NCBI RefSeq assembly: GCF_022662375.1
Contig: NZ_JAKNQL010000013.1
Location: forward strand, 1 to 64,000
Direction of reading: 5' to 3'
Length of the DNA stretch: 64,000 nucleotides
DNA from: Pseudomonas sp. CROZ-RG-20F-R04-15
GTDB taxonomy: Bacteria; Pseudomonadota; Gammaproteobacteria; Pseudomonadales; Pseudomonadaceae
Shown here: piece by piece, positions 26,425 to 35,665 of the stretch
How positions within the stretch are numbered: the stretch's first letter is position 1
How the letters are laid out: the number at the start of each line of letters is the position of its first letter
Program-made: the position numbers and the translations under genes
The notes under the pieces: generated by a model
What the model was told of the DNA's origin: nothing
The model's database searches: none
What the model saw: the letters and a program-made list of their open reading frames with translations, nothing else

Positions 26425-26629
26425 GACGAAACCTGCAGGTAGATTCAGTGGCGATAAATTATCTTTTCGCGCCGCAGATCACTTGATGTTTGGCGAACGG
26501 AATTTGATTTATTGCGAACAATTGCAAAGGGAGCCGCCACTCAGTGCGCTTGCGCGCTGACATTGCAACTGGCCCGAAGTGTTCTAGTCTCAGCGCACTG
26601 ACGGAAATTCGGCATCGGGAGAAACCGTG

Positions 26630-27757
26630 ATGGAAGATAAGCCGCTGATTGCCTTCAACAGCTCCAGAGCCCTGCTGGATGTGCTGATCCGCGCCGGGCT
26701 GATTGCGACGCTGGTGCTGTTCTGCTTCGACATATTCCATCCGTTCCTCAACGTGATGTTGTGGGCACTGATCCTTGCCATCACCTTGTACCCACTGAAT
26801 CAGAAACTCGGCGAGAAGCTCGGTAATCGCTACGGTTGGGCGGCAATCATTCTGGTGCTGCTCGGGCTGGTGATTCTGCTGGTGCCGCTCAGCCTGCTCG
26901 GGGCTTCCGTTGCTGATTCGGTCAAAGTCGGCATGCACACGATGGAGGCGGGCCAATTCGAAATCCCGCCACCACCGGCCAGCGTCGAGAACTGGCCGCT
27001 GATCGGCGCGCCGCTTTTCGGCATCTGGCAGCACGCCTCGCAGGATTTGAGTTGGGCTTTCAAGGAACTGGCGCCGCACCTGACCAGTTGGGGCAAGGTG
27101 CTGCTGCATCAGGCCGCCGGCGTCGGCGCCGGAATTGTGGTGTTTGTCGTGGCGCTGATCGTGGCGGGGCTGATCATGACCCACGGTGAAGGCGGCCACC
27201 GCACGGCCGTGGCGATTACCACGCGGATTTCCGGGCCGGTGCGCGGTCCGCAAATAGCGGAACTGTGTACCGCGACTATTCGTGCCGTGGCGCAGGGTGT
27301 GGTCGGCATCGCCTTCATTCAAATGCTGTTGATCGGTGTGGCGCTGGTGATCATGGGGATTCCCGCTGCCGGCATTCTGGCCTTGATGGTGTTGTTGCTG
27401 GGCATCATGCAATTGCCGGTGTTGCTGATCACGGTGCCCGTGGTGATTTACGTTTTTGCCCAGGATGGCGTCAGTGCTGGCACGATCATTTTTACCGTGT
27501 GGATGATCATCGCCGGGCTCTCCGACAACGTCCTCAAACCGATGCTGCTGGGGCGCGGAGTGGCGGTGCCGATGCCCGTGGTGTTGATTGGCGCGCTGGG
27601 CGGCATGGTCACCAGTGGCATTATCGGCTTGTTTACCGGGCCGGTGATTCTCGCCGTGGGTTATGAGCTGTTCATCGGTTGGGTCTATCAGCCGGCGGAT
27701 GTCAGCCACTTGGCCGAGCAAACGCCCGAGCAGGCGCAGCTTGACAATCCACGTTGA
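26630..27757 (+). CDS. AI-2E family (UPF0118) membrane transporter
   Basis: The 375-residue protein starts at ATG 26630 (GGGAG eight bases upstream). An in-frame GTG directly before it is a less likely start. It has about eight membrane helices: a pair near residues 20-70 (LIRAGLIATLVLFCFDIFHPFLNVMLW), one near 75-95, a periplasmic stretch, one near 170, and a C-terminal bundle including IAFIQMLLIGVALVIMGIPAAGILALMVLLLGI. The block GLSDNVLKPMLLGRGVAVPMPVVLIGALGGM is the family signature. Members include TqsA, proposed to export autoinducer-2, and Na+/H+ antiporters; the specific cargo cannot be assigned. It is divergent from the SDR gene and upstream of an AraC gene. Confidence 0.87.
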   Translation: MEDKPLIAFNSSRALLDVLIRAGLIATLVLFCFDIFHPFLNVMLWALILAITLYPLNQKLGEKLGNRYGWAAIILVLLGLVILLVPLSLLGASVADSVKVGMHTMEAGQFEIPPPPASVENWPLIGAPLFGIWQHASQDLSWAFKELAPHLTSWGKVLLHQAAGVGAGIVVFVVALIVAGLIMTHGEGGHRTAVAITTRISGPVRGPQIAELCTATIRAVAQGVVGIAFIQMLLIGVALVIMGIPAAGILALMVLLLGIMQLPVLLITVPVVIYVFAQDGVSAGTIIFTVWMIIAGLSDNVLKPMLLGRGVAVPMPVVLIGALGGMVTSGIIGLFTGPVILAVGYELFIGWVYQPADVSHLAEQTPEQAQLDNPR

Positions 27758-27785
27758 AAAACTGATCCATTAGTGACTTTTTCAA
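27754..27785. repeat. AT-rich inverted repeat between AI-2E and araC-type genes
   Basis: TTGAAAAA at 27754-27761 and TTTTTCAA at 27778-27785 are perfect inverses, overlapping the AI-2E stop codon. They could form a weak terminator or be a regulator site for the AraC gene that begins 16 bases later. Confidence 0.35.
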
Positions 27786-27800
27786 GCAAGGATTGTTCAG

Positions 27801-28811
27801 ATGTTCCTGTTACGCAGCGGTGCCATCGACGGTTTCAGTGCCCTTGTGACCGAGCTGGGGCAAAACCCGGTGAATCTGCTGCGTGATCACGGCATGGTCG
27901 TGGCGCAACTGCGCCAACCCAACAGCTATCTGTCGTACGAAAAAACCGCCAATCTGCTTGATCTCACCGCACGGCAATGTGCCGAACCGCTGTTCGGCCT
28001 GCGCCTGGCTTCACGCCAGAGCCTGCTGGCGATCGGTGATGTCGCGCTGTCAGGCAGCCGGCAGCCTACCGTCGGTGATGCCTTGAACTTCGCCCGTCAG
28101 TACCTGTATTTGCACGCCAGTGGTTTGCACCTTGAACTGGGCAAGCGCGGTGAGCGGGCCGAAGTGAAACTGCGCTTCGACTTCACCAACCCGCAGGGTC
28201 TGCAGCATTTGAGTCAGCTCAGCGCCGCGCAATTGTTCAATGCCGTGAGAATTCTCACCGCTGCCGACAGCCCGCAGATCCGCCTGCACCTGCAACAGGC
28301 TGCATCGAAAAGTCCCGGCTGGCAGGCCATCAATATTTACGGCAAGGTTCGCTTCGACAGCAGCTTCGACGGCGTCAGTTTTCCCCTCGAATACCTCAAA
28401 CGCGCGCCGTCCGCCAACGAAGAACTGATGCGCGAGCATTGGGCCAACCGTATGCAGCAACTCAAGACCCAGTACCCCGACAACCTCCAGGCGCAGGTTT
28501 GCCACCTGATCGGCAGCTTGCTGAACAGTGGCGAATGCAACATCGAGGCAGTCAGCAACTCGCTCGGCCTGCAACCCCGGGTGCTGCAAAAGCGCCTGAA
28601 AGCCGAGAGCAGCAGTTTCAGTCAGTTGTTGCAGGAAACCCGGCTCGACATCGCTCGGCAAAACCTGCTGCGCGAGCGCACCAGCATCACCGATCTGGCG
28701 CTGAATCTGGGCTATGCCGATGTTTCGGTATTCAGTCGTCACTTCAAGCAATGGACCGGCGTTTCTCCGCGAAACTGGCGAGCGCAACATCTGTCGACTG
28801 CACAAATCTGA
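27801..28811 (+). CDS. AraC family regulator (Arabinose_bd/OruR type)
   Basis: The 336-residue protein belongs to the same subfamily as the regulator at 17511-18521: an N-terminal ligand domain (SGAIDGFSALVTELGQNPVNLLRDHG, EPLFGLRLASRQSLLAIGDVALSG) and a C-terminal double HTH (IEAVSNSLGLQPRVLQKRLKAESSSFSQLLQETR; ITDLALNLGYADVSVFSRHFKQWTGVSPRNW). AAGGA lies eight bases before the ATG. The target is unknown. Closeness to the divergent SDR-to-RND set makes that cluster a candidate, but the MscS and AspT genes downstream are also possible. Confidence 0.87.
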   Translation: MFLLRSGAIDGFSALVTELGQNPVNLLRDHGMVVAQLRQPNSYLSYEKTANLLDLTARQCAEPLFGLRLASRQSLLAIGDVALSGSRQPTVGDALNFARQYLYLHASGLHLELGKRGERAEVKLRFDFTNPQGLQHLSQLSAAQLFNAVRILTAADSPQIRLHLQQAASKSPGWQAINIYGKVRFDSSFDGVSFPLEYLKRAPSANEELMREHWANRMQQLKTQYPDNLQAQVCHLIGSLLNSGECNIEAVSNSLGLQPRVLQKRLKAESSSFSQLLQETRLDIARQNLLRERTSITDLALNLGYADVSVFSRHFKQWTGVSPRNWRAQHLSTAQI

Positions 28812-28882
28812 CAACCGTTCATCGCTCAACTACGCTGGCTTACGTATCCCTCACTGACACTTGGGCGTAAGGAAACAGGCGC

Positions 28883-30496
28883 ATGCGAAGCAGGCTGCTG
28901 GCGGTTTGGATAGTGGTGTTTGCGGCGCTCTGGAGCGGGCCCGGCTGGGCGGCCGATGACGCGGCAAAATCGGCGGATGAAGCGGTAGAACTGAAGGTCG
29001 CCAACCGTAGCATCATGCTGTTTCGCGCGACCATTCTGGGTGAGGCTCCGGCCTCGCGGGTCAAACGGGCGAAAATGGTCATCAGCGAAGCGCTGGACGA
29101 AGACGCGGCGCTGAACATCAGCACGGATTCGATCCAGAACAGCTACATGGTGCTGATCGGTGACAAGCGCGCCTTCATCGTTGCGCCCAAGGACATCGAC
29201 AGCCTCGAATACTCTTCGGTGCAACAGGCCGCCGAAGGCGCAGCGGAAAAACTGCGCCAGGTGGTCACCGAAACCCGTGAGGCGCGCAACCTGCAGATGA
29301 TCCTGCGTTCACTGGGGCTGGCCGCTGTGGCCACGCTGATTTACGTTGCGCTGCTGTGGTGTCTGGCGTATCTGCGCCGCAAATTGCTGGCCAAACTTCC
29401 CGCGCTGATGGATCGCCACACCCAGGCGCTGAAGGTCGGGCGGGTACAACTGATTGACTCCAACTTCCTTTATCCGATGGTCAGCCGTTTGCTGTTGTTG
29501 CTGCGCTGGCTGGTGATTTTGCTGCTGACCTATGAATGGCTGGGCTTTGTCCTGTCGCGCTTTCCCTATACGCGGCCGTGGGGCGAAAGCCTCAATAACT
29601 ACCTGTTCGAGCTGGCCGGTTATCTGTTGCAAGGCATCGTCGGGGCGATTCCCGGACTGGGCGTGGCGCTGGCGATTTTCTTTATTGCCCGTGGCGTCAC
29701 CGCGTTCACCCGGCGGATCCTGCGGCGCATGGCCACCCCGGGCACCTTTAGCTGGCTCAATCACGAAACCCTGCAACCGACCCAACGCCTGACTGCGCTG
29801 GCGATCTGGCTGTTTGCCCTGGCCATGGCCTATCCGTATCTGCCCGGCGCCGGCACCGATGCCTTCAAGGGTTTGTCGGTGCTGATCGGCCTGATGATTT
29901 CCCTCGGCGCGACCAGTGTGGTCGGGCAGGCGGCGGCCGGCTTGATCCTCACCTACACGCGCACCTTGCGCCCCGGCGAGTTTGTGAAAATCGGCGAGTA
30001 CGAAGGCACGGTCACCGAACTGGGCATGTTCACCACGCGGATTCGCACCGGTCTGGGGGAAGTGCTGACGCTGCCCAATTCGATGATCACCGGCACCGTC
30101 ACCAAAAACTATTCGCGCACCGTGCAAGGCCCTGGTTATGTCGTCGATACGGTGGTGACCATCGGCTACGACACGCCATGGCGTCAGGTCGAGGCGATGT
30201 TGCTGGAAGCGGCAAAACGCACGCCGGGCGTTCTCGAAGACCCGCCGGCGCAGGTGTTCCAGACCGCGCTATCGGATTTCTATCCCGAATACCGACTGGT
30301 CGCGCAGGCCATTCCGAGCCAGCCGCGCCCGCGCGCGGTGTTGCTGAGCATGCTCCACGCCAATATTCAGGACGTGTTCAACGAGTACGGCGTGCAGATC
30401 ATGTCGCCGCACTATCTGGGCGATCCGCAACAAGAAAAGTGGGTGCCGAGGGACAAGTGGTACACCGCGCCTGCGCAAGAACCGAAGGATCAGTGA
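28883..30496 (+). CDS. MscS-type mechanosensitive ion channel protein
   Basis: The 537-residue protein has a signal peptide (LLAVWIVVFAALWSGPGWA), a periplasmic part of roughly 130 residues, and then five membrane helices (about 139-160, 193-218, 246-268, 304-322, 325-356). The MscS core starts with the pore helix GLSVLIGLMISLGATSVVGQAAAGLILTYTRTLRPGEFVKIG and continues into the cytoplasmic beta domain (YEGTVTELGMFTTRIRTGLGEVLTLPNSMI). Such channels release solutes on osmotic downshift. AAGGA lies before the ATG. The AspT-like gene follows 25 bases later and is probably co-transcribed. Confidence 0.9.
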   Translation: MRSRLLAVWIVVFAALWSGPGWAADDAAKSADEAVELKVANRSIMLFRATILGEAPASRVKRAKMVISEALDEDAALNISTDSIQNSYMVLIGDKRAFIVAPKDIDSLEYSSVQQAAEGAAEKLRQVVTETREARNLQMILRSLGLAAVATLIYVALLWCLAYLRRKLLAKLPALMDRHTQALKVGRVQLIDSNFLYPMVSRLLLLLRWLVILLLTYEWLGFVLSRFPYTRPWGESLNNYLFELAGYLLQGIVGAIPGLGVALAIFFIARGVTAFTRRILRRMATPGTFSWLNHETLQPTQRLTALAIWLFALAMAYPYLPGAGTDAFKGLSVLIGLMISLGATSVVGQAAAGLILTYTRTLRPGEFVKIGEYEGTVTELGMFTTRIRTGLGEVLTLPNSMITGTVTKNYSRTVQGPGYVVDTVVTIGYDTPWRQVEAMLLEAAKRTPGVLEDPPAQVFQTALSDFYPEYRLVAQAIPSQPRPRAVLLSMLHANIQDVFNEYGVQIMSPHYLGDPQQEKWVPRDKWYTAPAQEPKDQ

Positions 30497-30521
30497 CCGC
30501 CGCTCAAAGGGAGTTCGCCCC

Positions 30522-32213
30522 ATGCTCGAATTTATCCTTCACGCCTTGCGCACCGACCCGGAAATCGCCGTGTTTCTGGCGATTGCCCTCGGCGTATTTA
30601 TCGGCCGGATTCGTATCGGCAGTTTTCACCTCGGCTCGGTGGCCGGCGCGCTGCTGATGGGTTTGCTGATCGGCCAGATCGGTCTGGAAGTACCGGCGGG
30701 CCTGAAGTCGGTGTTTTTCGTGATGTTCATCTACGCCGTCGGCTTCAAGAGCGGGCCGGAATTTTTCGGCAGCCTCAATCGCGGCACGCTGAAACTGGTG
30801 GTGCTTTCGGTGGTGCTGTGTGCCACGGCACTGGGGGCGATTCTGCTGATGTACTCGGTGTTCGATTTCGATGCCGGGTTCACCGCTGGCCTCGGCGCCG
30901 GTGCGTTGACCGACACGGCGATCATGGGCACCGCGACCAGCGCGATCAATCAACTGACAATCGATGCCGCAGCCAAGGCGCAACTCAACAGCCACATGGC
31001 GATTGCTTATGCGATTACCTATCTGTTCGGCACCATCGGCTTGATCGTGTTTGTCGGCAGCATCGCGCCGAAACTGCTCGGCGTGAACCTGCGCGAATCG
31101 GCGCGGGAACTGGAGCTGGAACTGGGTATCGCCAAGGAAGAGGAGGCGATCACCGTGCCCTATACGCGCATGGTGGTGCGCGCGCATCAGGTCGCGGAAA
31201 ACGGCCAGGCCGCCGGGTTGCGCATCACCGATCTGGAAAAACCCCACGAATCGCTGACCGTCGAGCGGGTGATGCGCGCCGGCAAAGTCATCGAGCGCGA
31301 TGAAGAGTTGGTGCTGATGGCGGGTGACATCATCGGCGTCTACGCCTTGCGCGATGCGGTGGGCAACCTCAGTCACTGGGTCGGGCCGGAGATCGATCAT
31401 CTCGAAGCCCTGTCGTTTCCGACCCGCCAGGTAGACATCGTCCTGACCTCGGCGGAGTTCGCCGGCAAAACCATCCATCAAGCCAAATCGCGTTTGGCCA
31501 GCGACCGGCGCCTGGGCTGCTTCGTCAACAACATCAGCCGTCAGGGCTACGACTTGCCGTTGCTGCCCAATACCGTGCTGCGGCGCGGCGATGTGATCTC
31601 GCTGACCGGGCGCACCGCCAGTGTCGAAGCCATGGCCAAACGCTTGGGGCGCATTCGCAAGAACAACTACAAAAGCGATATCGCCATGCACACTCTGGGC
31701 ATGGTGCTCGGTTCGTTGCTGGGGTTGTTGTCGACCCACATTGGCATGATCCCGGTGGAGCTGGGAATCGGCGGCGGGGTGCTGGTCGCCGCGCTGGTGA
31801 TTGGCTGGTACAACTCGCGCCACCCGGAAATCGGCGCGTTGCCGCCAGCGGCGCAATGGGCGTTTTCCGAATTCGGCTTGACCGCGTTTGGCGCGGTGGT
31901 CGGTTTGCTCGCCGGGCCAGCAGCCTTTGCCGCGATGAAGGAGCAAGGCCTGGCGCTGTTGCTGTCCGGCGCGGTGGTGACGATTCTGCCGCCACTGGTG
32001 GCGTTGTACTTCGGCCGCTATGTGCTGCGCCTGCACCCGATGATTCTGTTTGGCGCGCTGGCCGGGGCGCAGACGGAAGCGGCGTCGATGAACAAGATCA
32101 TCGAGCAGTCGGGGAGCAACACGCCGGTGATCGGCTTCACGGTGTGCTATGCGATTTCCAACGTCTTGCTCGCGGTGTGCGGGCCGATCATCATCTTCGT
32201 CGTCGCCGGTTAG
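30522..32213 (+). CDS. Aspartate:alanine exchanger family transporter with TrkA_C domains
   Basis: This 563-residue membrane protein has the AAE/AspT layout: about five helices (RTDPEIAVFLAIALGVFIGRIRIGSF, SVFFVMFIYAVGFKSGPEFF), a central cytoplasmic part with two TrkA_C/RCK_C-like domains (about 205-385, including ITDLEKPHESLTVERVMRAGKVIERDEELVLMAGDIIGVYA), then a second helix bundle. GAGALTDTAIMGTATSAI and GALAGAQTEAASMNKIIEQSGSNTPVIGF are the paired GxxGATxT-like substrate motifs. It probably exchanges dicarboxylates or amino acids, with a nucleotide- or ion-responsive cytoplasmic domain. GGAG lies eight bases before the ATG. It converges on the adhesin export operon, whose last stop is ten bases away. 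Confidence 0.87.
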   Translation: MLEFILHALRTDPEIAVFLAIALGVFIGRIRIGSFHLGSVAGALLMGLLIGQIGLEVPAGLKSVFFVMFIYAVGFKSGPEFFGSLNRGTLKLVVLSVVLCATALGAILLMYSVFDFDAGFTAGLGAGALTDTAIMGTATSAINQLTIDAAAKAQLNSHMAIAYAITYLFGTIGLIVFVGSIAPKLLGVNLRESARELELELGIAKEEEAITVPYTRMVVRAHQVAENGQAAGLRITDLEKPHESLTVERVMRAGKVIERDEELVLMAGDIIGVYALRDAVGNLSHWVGPEIDHLEALSFPTRQVDIVLTSAEFAGKTIHQAKSRLASDRRLGCFVNNISRQGYDLPLLPNTVLRRGDVISLTGRTASVEAMAKRLGRIRKNNYKSDIAMHTLGMVLGSLLGLLSTHIGMIPVELGIGGGVLVAALVIGWYNSRHPEIGALPPAAQWAFSEFGLTAFGAVVGLLAGPAAFAAMKEQGLALLLSGAVVTILPPLVALYFGRYVLRLHPMILFGALAGAQTEAASMNKIIEQSGSNTPVIGFTVCYAISNVLLAVCGPIIIFVVAG

Positions 32214-32222
32214 GCTCGCTTG

Positions 32223-34319
32223 TCAGAAGCCACTCTCGCGCATCAATACCGCGAGCACATGGGTCGCGCCGTCCGCGAGCAGGCTACGCCGCTCGCCGTC
32301 GATTTTCAGATGGCCACGGGTTTCGCGCAGGCTCGGCAATGGCTCATCCAGCTGAATCAGCACCTGAAACAACGCACTGCTCGGAATCAATGAATGTTCG
32401 GCATTGGTGGTCGGCACAGGTCCACCGAAGCGTGATGACAGCATGCGGTGCGACAACTGACTGGCGCGGGTGCTGCCGACCTGCACCACGCGACCGCTGA
32501 GTGGCGTGGTCTGGCCATCCGGATAAAAGCGCACGCGATCGCCGGTGGCCATGCGATGCACCTGATCCTGCGCAACATACGCGTCGACCTGCCAGCTGCG
32601 CGGGTCAATCAGCATGCCCAGCGATTCCTGACGACCGACCCATTGCCCCGGTTTCCAGTCGGGATTGACGTCCAGCCACACCCCGGCAAACGGCGTTTGC
32701 AGGTTCAGCCGGGCGATTTCCGAGCGCGCGGCGCGGGCTTCTTCGAACTGCACGTTGAGGCGTTGGCGGGTCACGGCGTCTTCAGCCAAGCCGCCGGGGT
32801 CGGCGATCAGCCCCGAGAGTCGCGCTTCGTAACTGCGCGCATTGGCTTCGCTGGATTGCAGGCGTGAGGCGATGTCCGGCTCATCGAGGGTAATCAGGGT
32901 TTCCCCGGCCTTGACCGCGCCGTCCGGGTGAATCGATTGCAGGCGCGCCGGGTAGGGCGCGTACACGCGCAGTTGATGCTCGGCGCGAGCCACGCCGACT
33001 GCATCGATCTGCGTGCGCCAAGGCATCGCCAGCCCGACGAGAACCGCTAGTAACACCGCGTAAAACGCCAGTTTGCGGCGACCGGGAATCGCCGCCCGAT
33101 TTTTCCACCAGTGGCCCAGCTCACGCATCACGGGCAGGGCGATAAACCACGACAGTTCGACCATGAACAGGAAAATCCCCAGAACCTTGAAGAAAAACAG
33201 ATAGACCGCGAGCGCGATCCCCAGAAACAGCACCAGCCGATAAATCCAGGTGATGATCGCGAAGGTCACCAGCAAACGCCGCTGACCGGTCGGGAAGGTT
33301 TCCGGCCAGTCTTCCTGCAGACCGAGCAGATTGCGCCGCAACGTCACTCGTGCGAGTGCCGAGGCGCGTTCGTGCAGGTTGGGAAAGTCCAGCAGGTCGG
33401 AAAGAATGAAGTAACCATCGAAACGCATGAACGGACTGGCATTCAGCGCCAGTGACAGCAACCAACTGGTGGTCGCCAGATACAGCAACGCATTGCGCAA
33501 CGCGCCCGGATCGCACAACGCCCAGCCCAGCGTCGACAGCCCGGCCAGCGACAGTTCGGTGACGATGCCGGCCGAGGCAATGGCCAGTCGTTGTCGCGAA
33601 CGACTGAGTTTCCAGCTCTCGCCGGTGTCGGTGTAGAGCATCGGCCACATCACCACAAACGCGATGCCCATGTGCCCGACGCGCAACCCCAGGCGCGTGG
33701 CGACCAAGGCGTGTCCGAGTTCATGCAGGGTTTTTGCGACGATCAGCGCCAAGGCGAAGCTGAACAGGCCTTCGGTGGAAAACGACTCGACCACGGCGCT
33801 GGTGAACACGTCCCACTGCTGCAACACCAGAATGATCCCGAGCAGGCTCAGGCTCAGCACGATAATCCCGGTGAGTGGATGAAACACCCAGCCCAGCGCT
33901 CGCGCCAACACCTGCAACGGCTGTTGCGGGCGCAGCAACGGAATGCGGAAAAACAGGTAATGGTGCAGCCACCAGCGCCAGGTCAGCCAACTGCCTTGCT
34001 CGCTTTTATCCTTCAAACGTTCCAGCGCAGCGGGGCCGGCGCGCAGCAATTGATGCTGTTCGAGAAACTGACGGAAATCGAGGACTTGCTCGACATCCGG
34101 TTTCAGCGCTGTGTTGTCGGCAATCTGTTCGCTGATCGTGCGTGGCGACTGACCCCAGCGCAGCAGGCACTCGAATTCCAGCCAGCCGATACGGTAGAAC
34201 CGGTTGATCACCGTGTCTTGAATCACCCACGCCGGTTCGCCGTTGCTGCCATGGGCCGCTTCGCTCAGGCGCAAGTCTTCACGCAGCGGCGGGACGGGCA
34301 GGTCGGCCGGGTCGAGCAT
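32223..34319 (-). CDS. PqqD-like/M50 zinc metalloprotease/HlyD fusion protein
   Basis: The protein has 698 residues from ATG 34319, which overlaps the upstream stop as TGATG; GGAG lies nine bases before. An N-terminal part (about 20-95, WVIQDTVINRFYRIGWLEFE to FRQFLEQHQLL) resembles PqqD peptide-binding domains. The membrane M50 part follows, with KTLHELGHALVATRLGLRVG: HELGH at 199-203 is intact and FMRFDGYFILSDLLDFPNL supplies the distal Asp. After several helices comes a HlyD-type periplasmic part (RLQSIHPDGAVKAGETLITLDEPDIASRL, a short coil, then a beta barrel). Similar fusions are seen beside exporters of peptides. It is the last gene of the adhesin operon. Leader recognition, cleavage or export of the adhesin are possible roles, inferred from domains and position. 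Confidence 0.85.
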   Translation of the reverse strand: MLDPADLPVPPLREDLRLSEAAHGSNGEPAWVIQDTVINRFYRIGWLEFECLLRWGQSPRTISEQIADNTALKPDVEQVLDFRQFLEQHQLLRAGPAALERLKDKSEQGSWLTWRWWLHHYLFFRIPLLRPQQPLQVLARALGWVFHPLTGIIVLSLSLLGIILVLQQWDVFTSAVVESFSTEGLFSFALALIVAKTLHELGHALVATRLGLRVGHMGIAFVVMWPMLYTDTGESWKLSRSRQRLAIASAGIVTELSLAGLSTLGWALCDPGALRNALLYLATTSWLLSLALNASPFMRFDGYFILSDLLDFPNLHERASALARVTLRRNLLGLQEDWPETFPTGQRRLLVTFAIITWIYRLVLFLGIALAVYLFFFKVLGIFLFMVELSWFIALPVMRELGHWWKNRAAIPGRRKLAFYAVLLAVLVGLAMPWRTQIDAVGVARAEHQLRVYAPYPARLQSIHPDGAVKAGETLITLDEPDIASRLQSSEANARSYEARLSGLIADPGGLAEDAVTRQRLNVQFEEARAARSEIARLNLQTPFAGVWLDVNPDWKPGQWVGRQESLGMLIDPRSWQVDAYVAQDQVHRMATGDRVRFYPDGQTTPLSGRVVQVGSTRASQLSHRMLSSRFGGPVPTTNAEHSLIPSSALFQVLIQLDEPLPSLRETRGHLKIDGERRSLLADGATHVLAVLMRESGF

Positions 34320-35665
34320 CACCAGCCACTCCACGCACGCAGTGTCGCCAAGGGGCGGCGCAGCAGGTAATAACCGAGCATCACCCGCCCGCCGTAAATC
34401 TTCGCCGTGCCGTGCAGGCCGAGGCGCGCGTGCTCCGGGGCACCCTCGATGCTGGCGAGCAAACGGTAGGCGACCACACCTTCATCGCTGGGCCGCGCCT
34501 GATAACTGGTTTCCAGAATCTGGCCCTTGAGCGGGGTCAGTGGGTATGCCGTGAGGAACAGCGTCACTTCAGCGCCCGGCTCCAGCGCAATGGCATCGGC
34601 CACGGCGAGTTGAATGAGCATGGCCGGTTGCGACGGGTCGGCCACTTGCATGATGCGCTCGCCGGTGACGACCGGTTTGCCCAGCCAGTCGTTGGGATCG
34701 CTGAACACCGCGACGCCGCCCCGTGGCGACAGCACTTGCGTGCGCTTGAGTTGCGCCTGCACCGCTGCCAGTTCGGCCCGGCGTTGCTGCGCGCGGCCGG
34801 CGAGCAGGGTCAGTTCGCTTTTGCTTTGCGGGTTGTCGAAAGCGCGCTGGCTGGCCGCCTGCAATTCGGCATCGGCGACCGCAACTTCCTTGCCGAGCAC
34901 TTCGGCGCGGCTGCGCAGGGTGGTTTCATCCAGCGAAAACAACGCTGTGCCGGCCTCGACCGGTTGATTGGGCCGAACCTGAATCTTCTCGATCACGCCA
35001 TCGATCGGCGAACTGATGATCTGCGCCTGGCGCGAGACGATTTCTGTCGGCGCCAGTGCCGTTTGCCGCACGGGCAATAACAGCAGGGCACCAAGCACAA
35101 GCGCCGCGAGCAGCAGTTGCTTGCGATTGGGTCGCCAGCGACTGAAACGCTTGCGCCGAGTCAGCGCCGACCAGCAATACGCCCAGGTCGTGACCAGGCC
35201 TTTGAGGTGTTGCCACAACACGGCCGGCGGTTCCTGCTCCAGTAACAGGATCAGCAGGCCCAAGCGCTGATTGTCGCGATCCTGCAGCGGTATGCACCAC
35301 AGCCCCGACGGCCACCATTCGTTCCAGCCTTCGGCAATGTCCGCTGGTGGCGCGGCGTTTTCCTGAGCGATCCACACCGGCTCTGCGTCGGGCACTTGCG
35401 CCGCGACCCAGCGACTGGCGCGGCGCAGCCAGACCAGATACGGCGAATCCTCGCTGGGCCGCGACAGGCCGGAGACGTTGAGCAGTTCCAGCGACGATTC
35501 ACGCTGGGCAAACACCAGCGCCTGATGAAATGGCAGCAACGGGTACAAGTCGTTGGCCATGCTGAACGCCAGACTGTTCAGCGAGTCGGCGGCCATGGCT
35601 TTATCCCGCAATGCATCGAGTTCGAGCAGCAGGTGAGGGTGGGGCAGCGATTCGTTCATGGTCAT
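34319..35665 (-). CDS. HlyD family adaptor with GAF-like N-terminal domain
   Basis: The 448-residue protein starts in an ATGA overlap with the upstream adaptor gene. Residues 1-150 (SLNSLAFSMANDLYPLLPFHQALVFAQRESSLELLNVSG and GLWCIPLQDRDNQRLGLLILLLEQEP) look like a cytoplasmic GAF-type domain. One membrane helix follows (LLLAALVLGALLLLPVRQTALAP), then a HlyD body: lipoyl-like half IISSPIDGVIEKIQVRPNQPVEAGTALFSLDE, a short coiled coil (EVLGKEVAVADAELQAASQRA), and a barrel. It is a membrane fusion protein bridging the inner membrane and an outer membrane channel. A cytoplasmic GAF domain on such an adaptor is not standard and may sense a small signal or contact cargo. Confidence 0.83.
   Translation of the reverse strand: MTMNESLPHPHLLLELDALRDKAMAADSLNSLAFSMANDLYPLLPFHQALVFAQRESSLELLNVSGLSRPSEDSPYLVWLRRASRWVAAQVPDAEPVWIAQENAAPPADIAEGWNEWWPSGLWCIPLQDRDNQRLGLLILLLEQEPPAVLWQHLKGLVTTWAYCWSALTRRKRFSRWRPNRKQLLLAALVLGALLLLPVRQTALAPTEIVSRQAQIISSPIDGVIEKIQVRPNQPVEAGTALFSLDETTLRSRAEVLGKEVAVADAELQAASQRAFDNPQSKSELTLLAGRAQQRRAELAAVQAQLKRTQVLSPRGGVAVFSDPNDWLGKPVVTGERIMQVADPSQPAMLIQLAVADAIALEPGAEVTLFLTAYPLTPLKGQILETSYQARPSDEGVVAYRLLASIEGAPEHARLGLHGTAKIYGGRVMLGYYLLRRPLATLRAWSGW

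Noticed and set aside
26459..27721. A 420-codon open frame on minus, antisense to the AI-2E gene
   Set aside because: The translation is a His/Gln/Asp-rich string with no domain, while the plus frame has the AI-2E family helices and signature.
30504..32036. A 510-codon open frame on minus, antisense to the AspT-type gene
   Set aside because: Low-complexity His/Gln/Arg-rich translation; the plus frame encodes a complete transporter with expected helices.
28883..32213. MscS and AspT genes as part of the adhesin export system
   Set aside because: They are on the opposite strand, converge on the operon end, and have complete, unrelated channel and exchanger domains.
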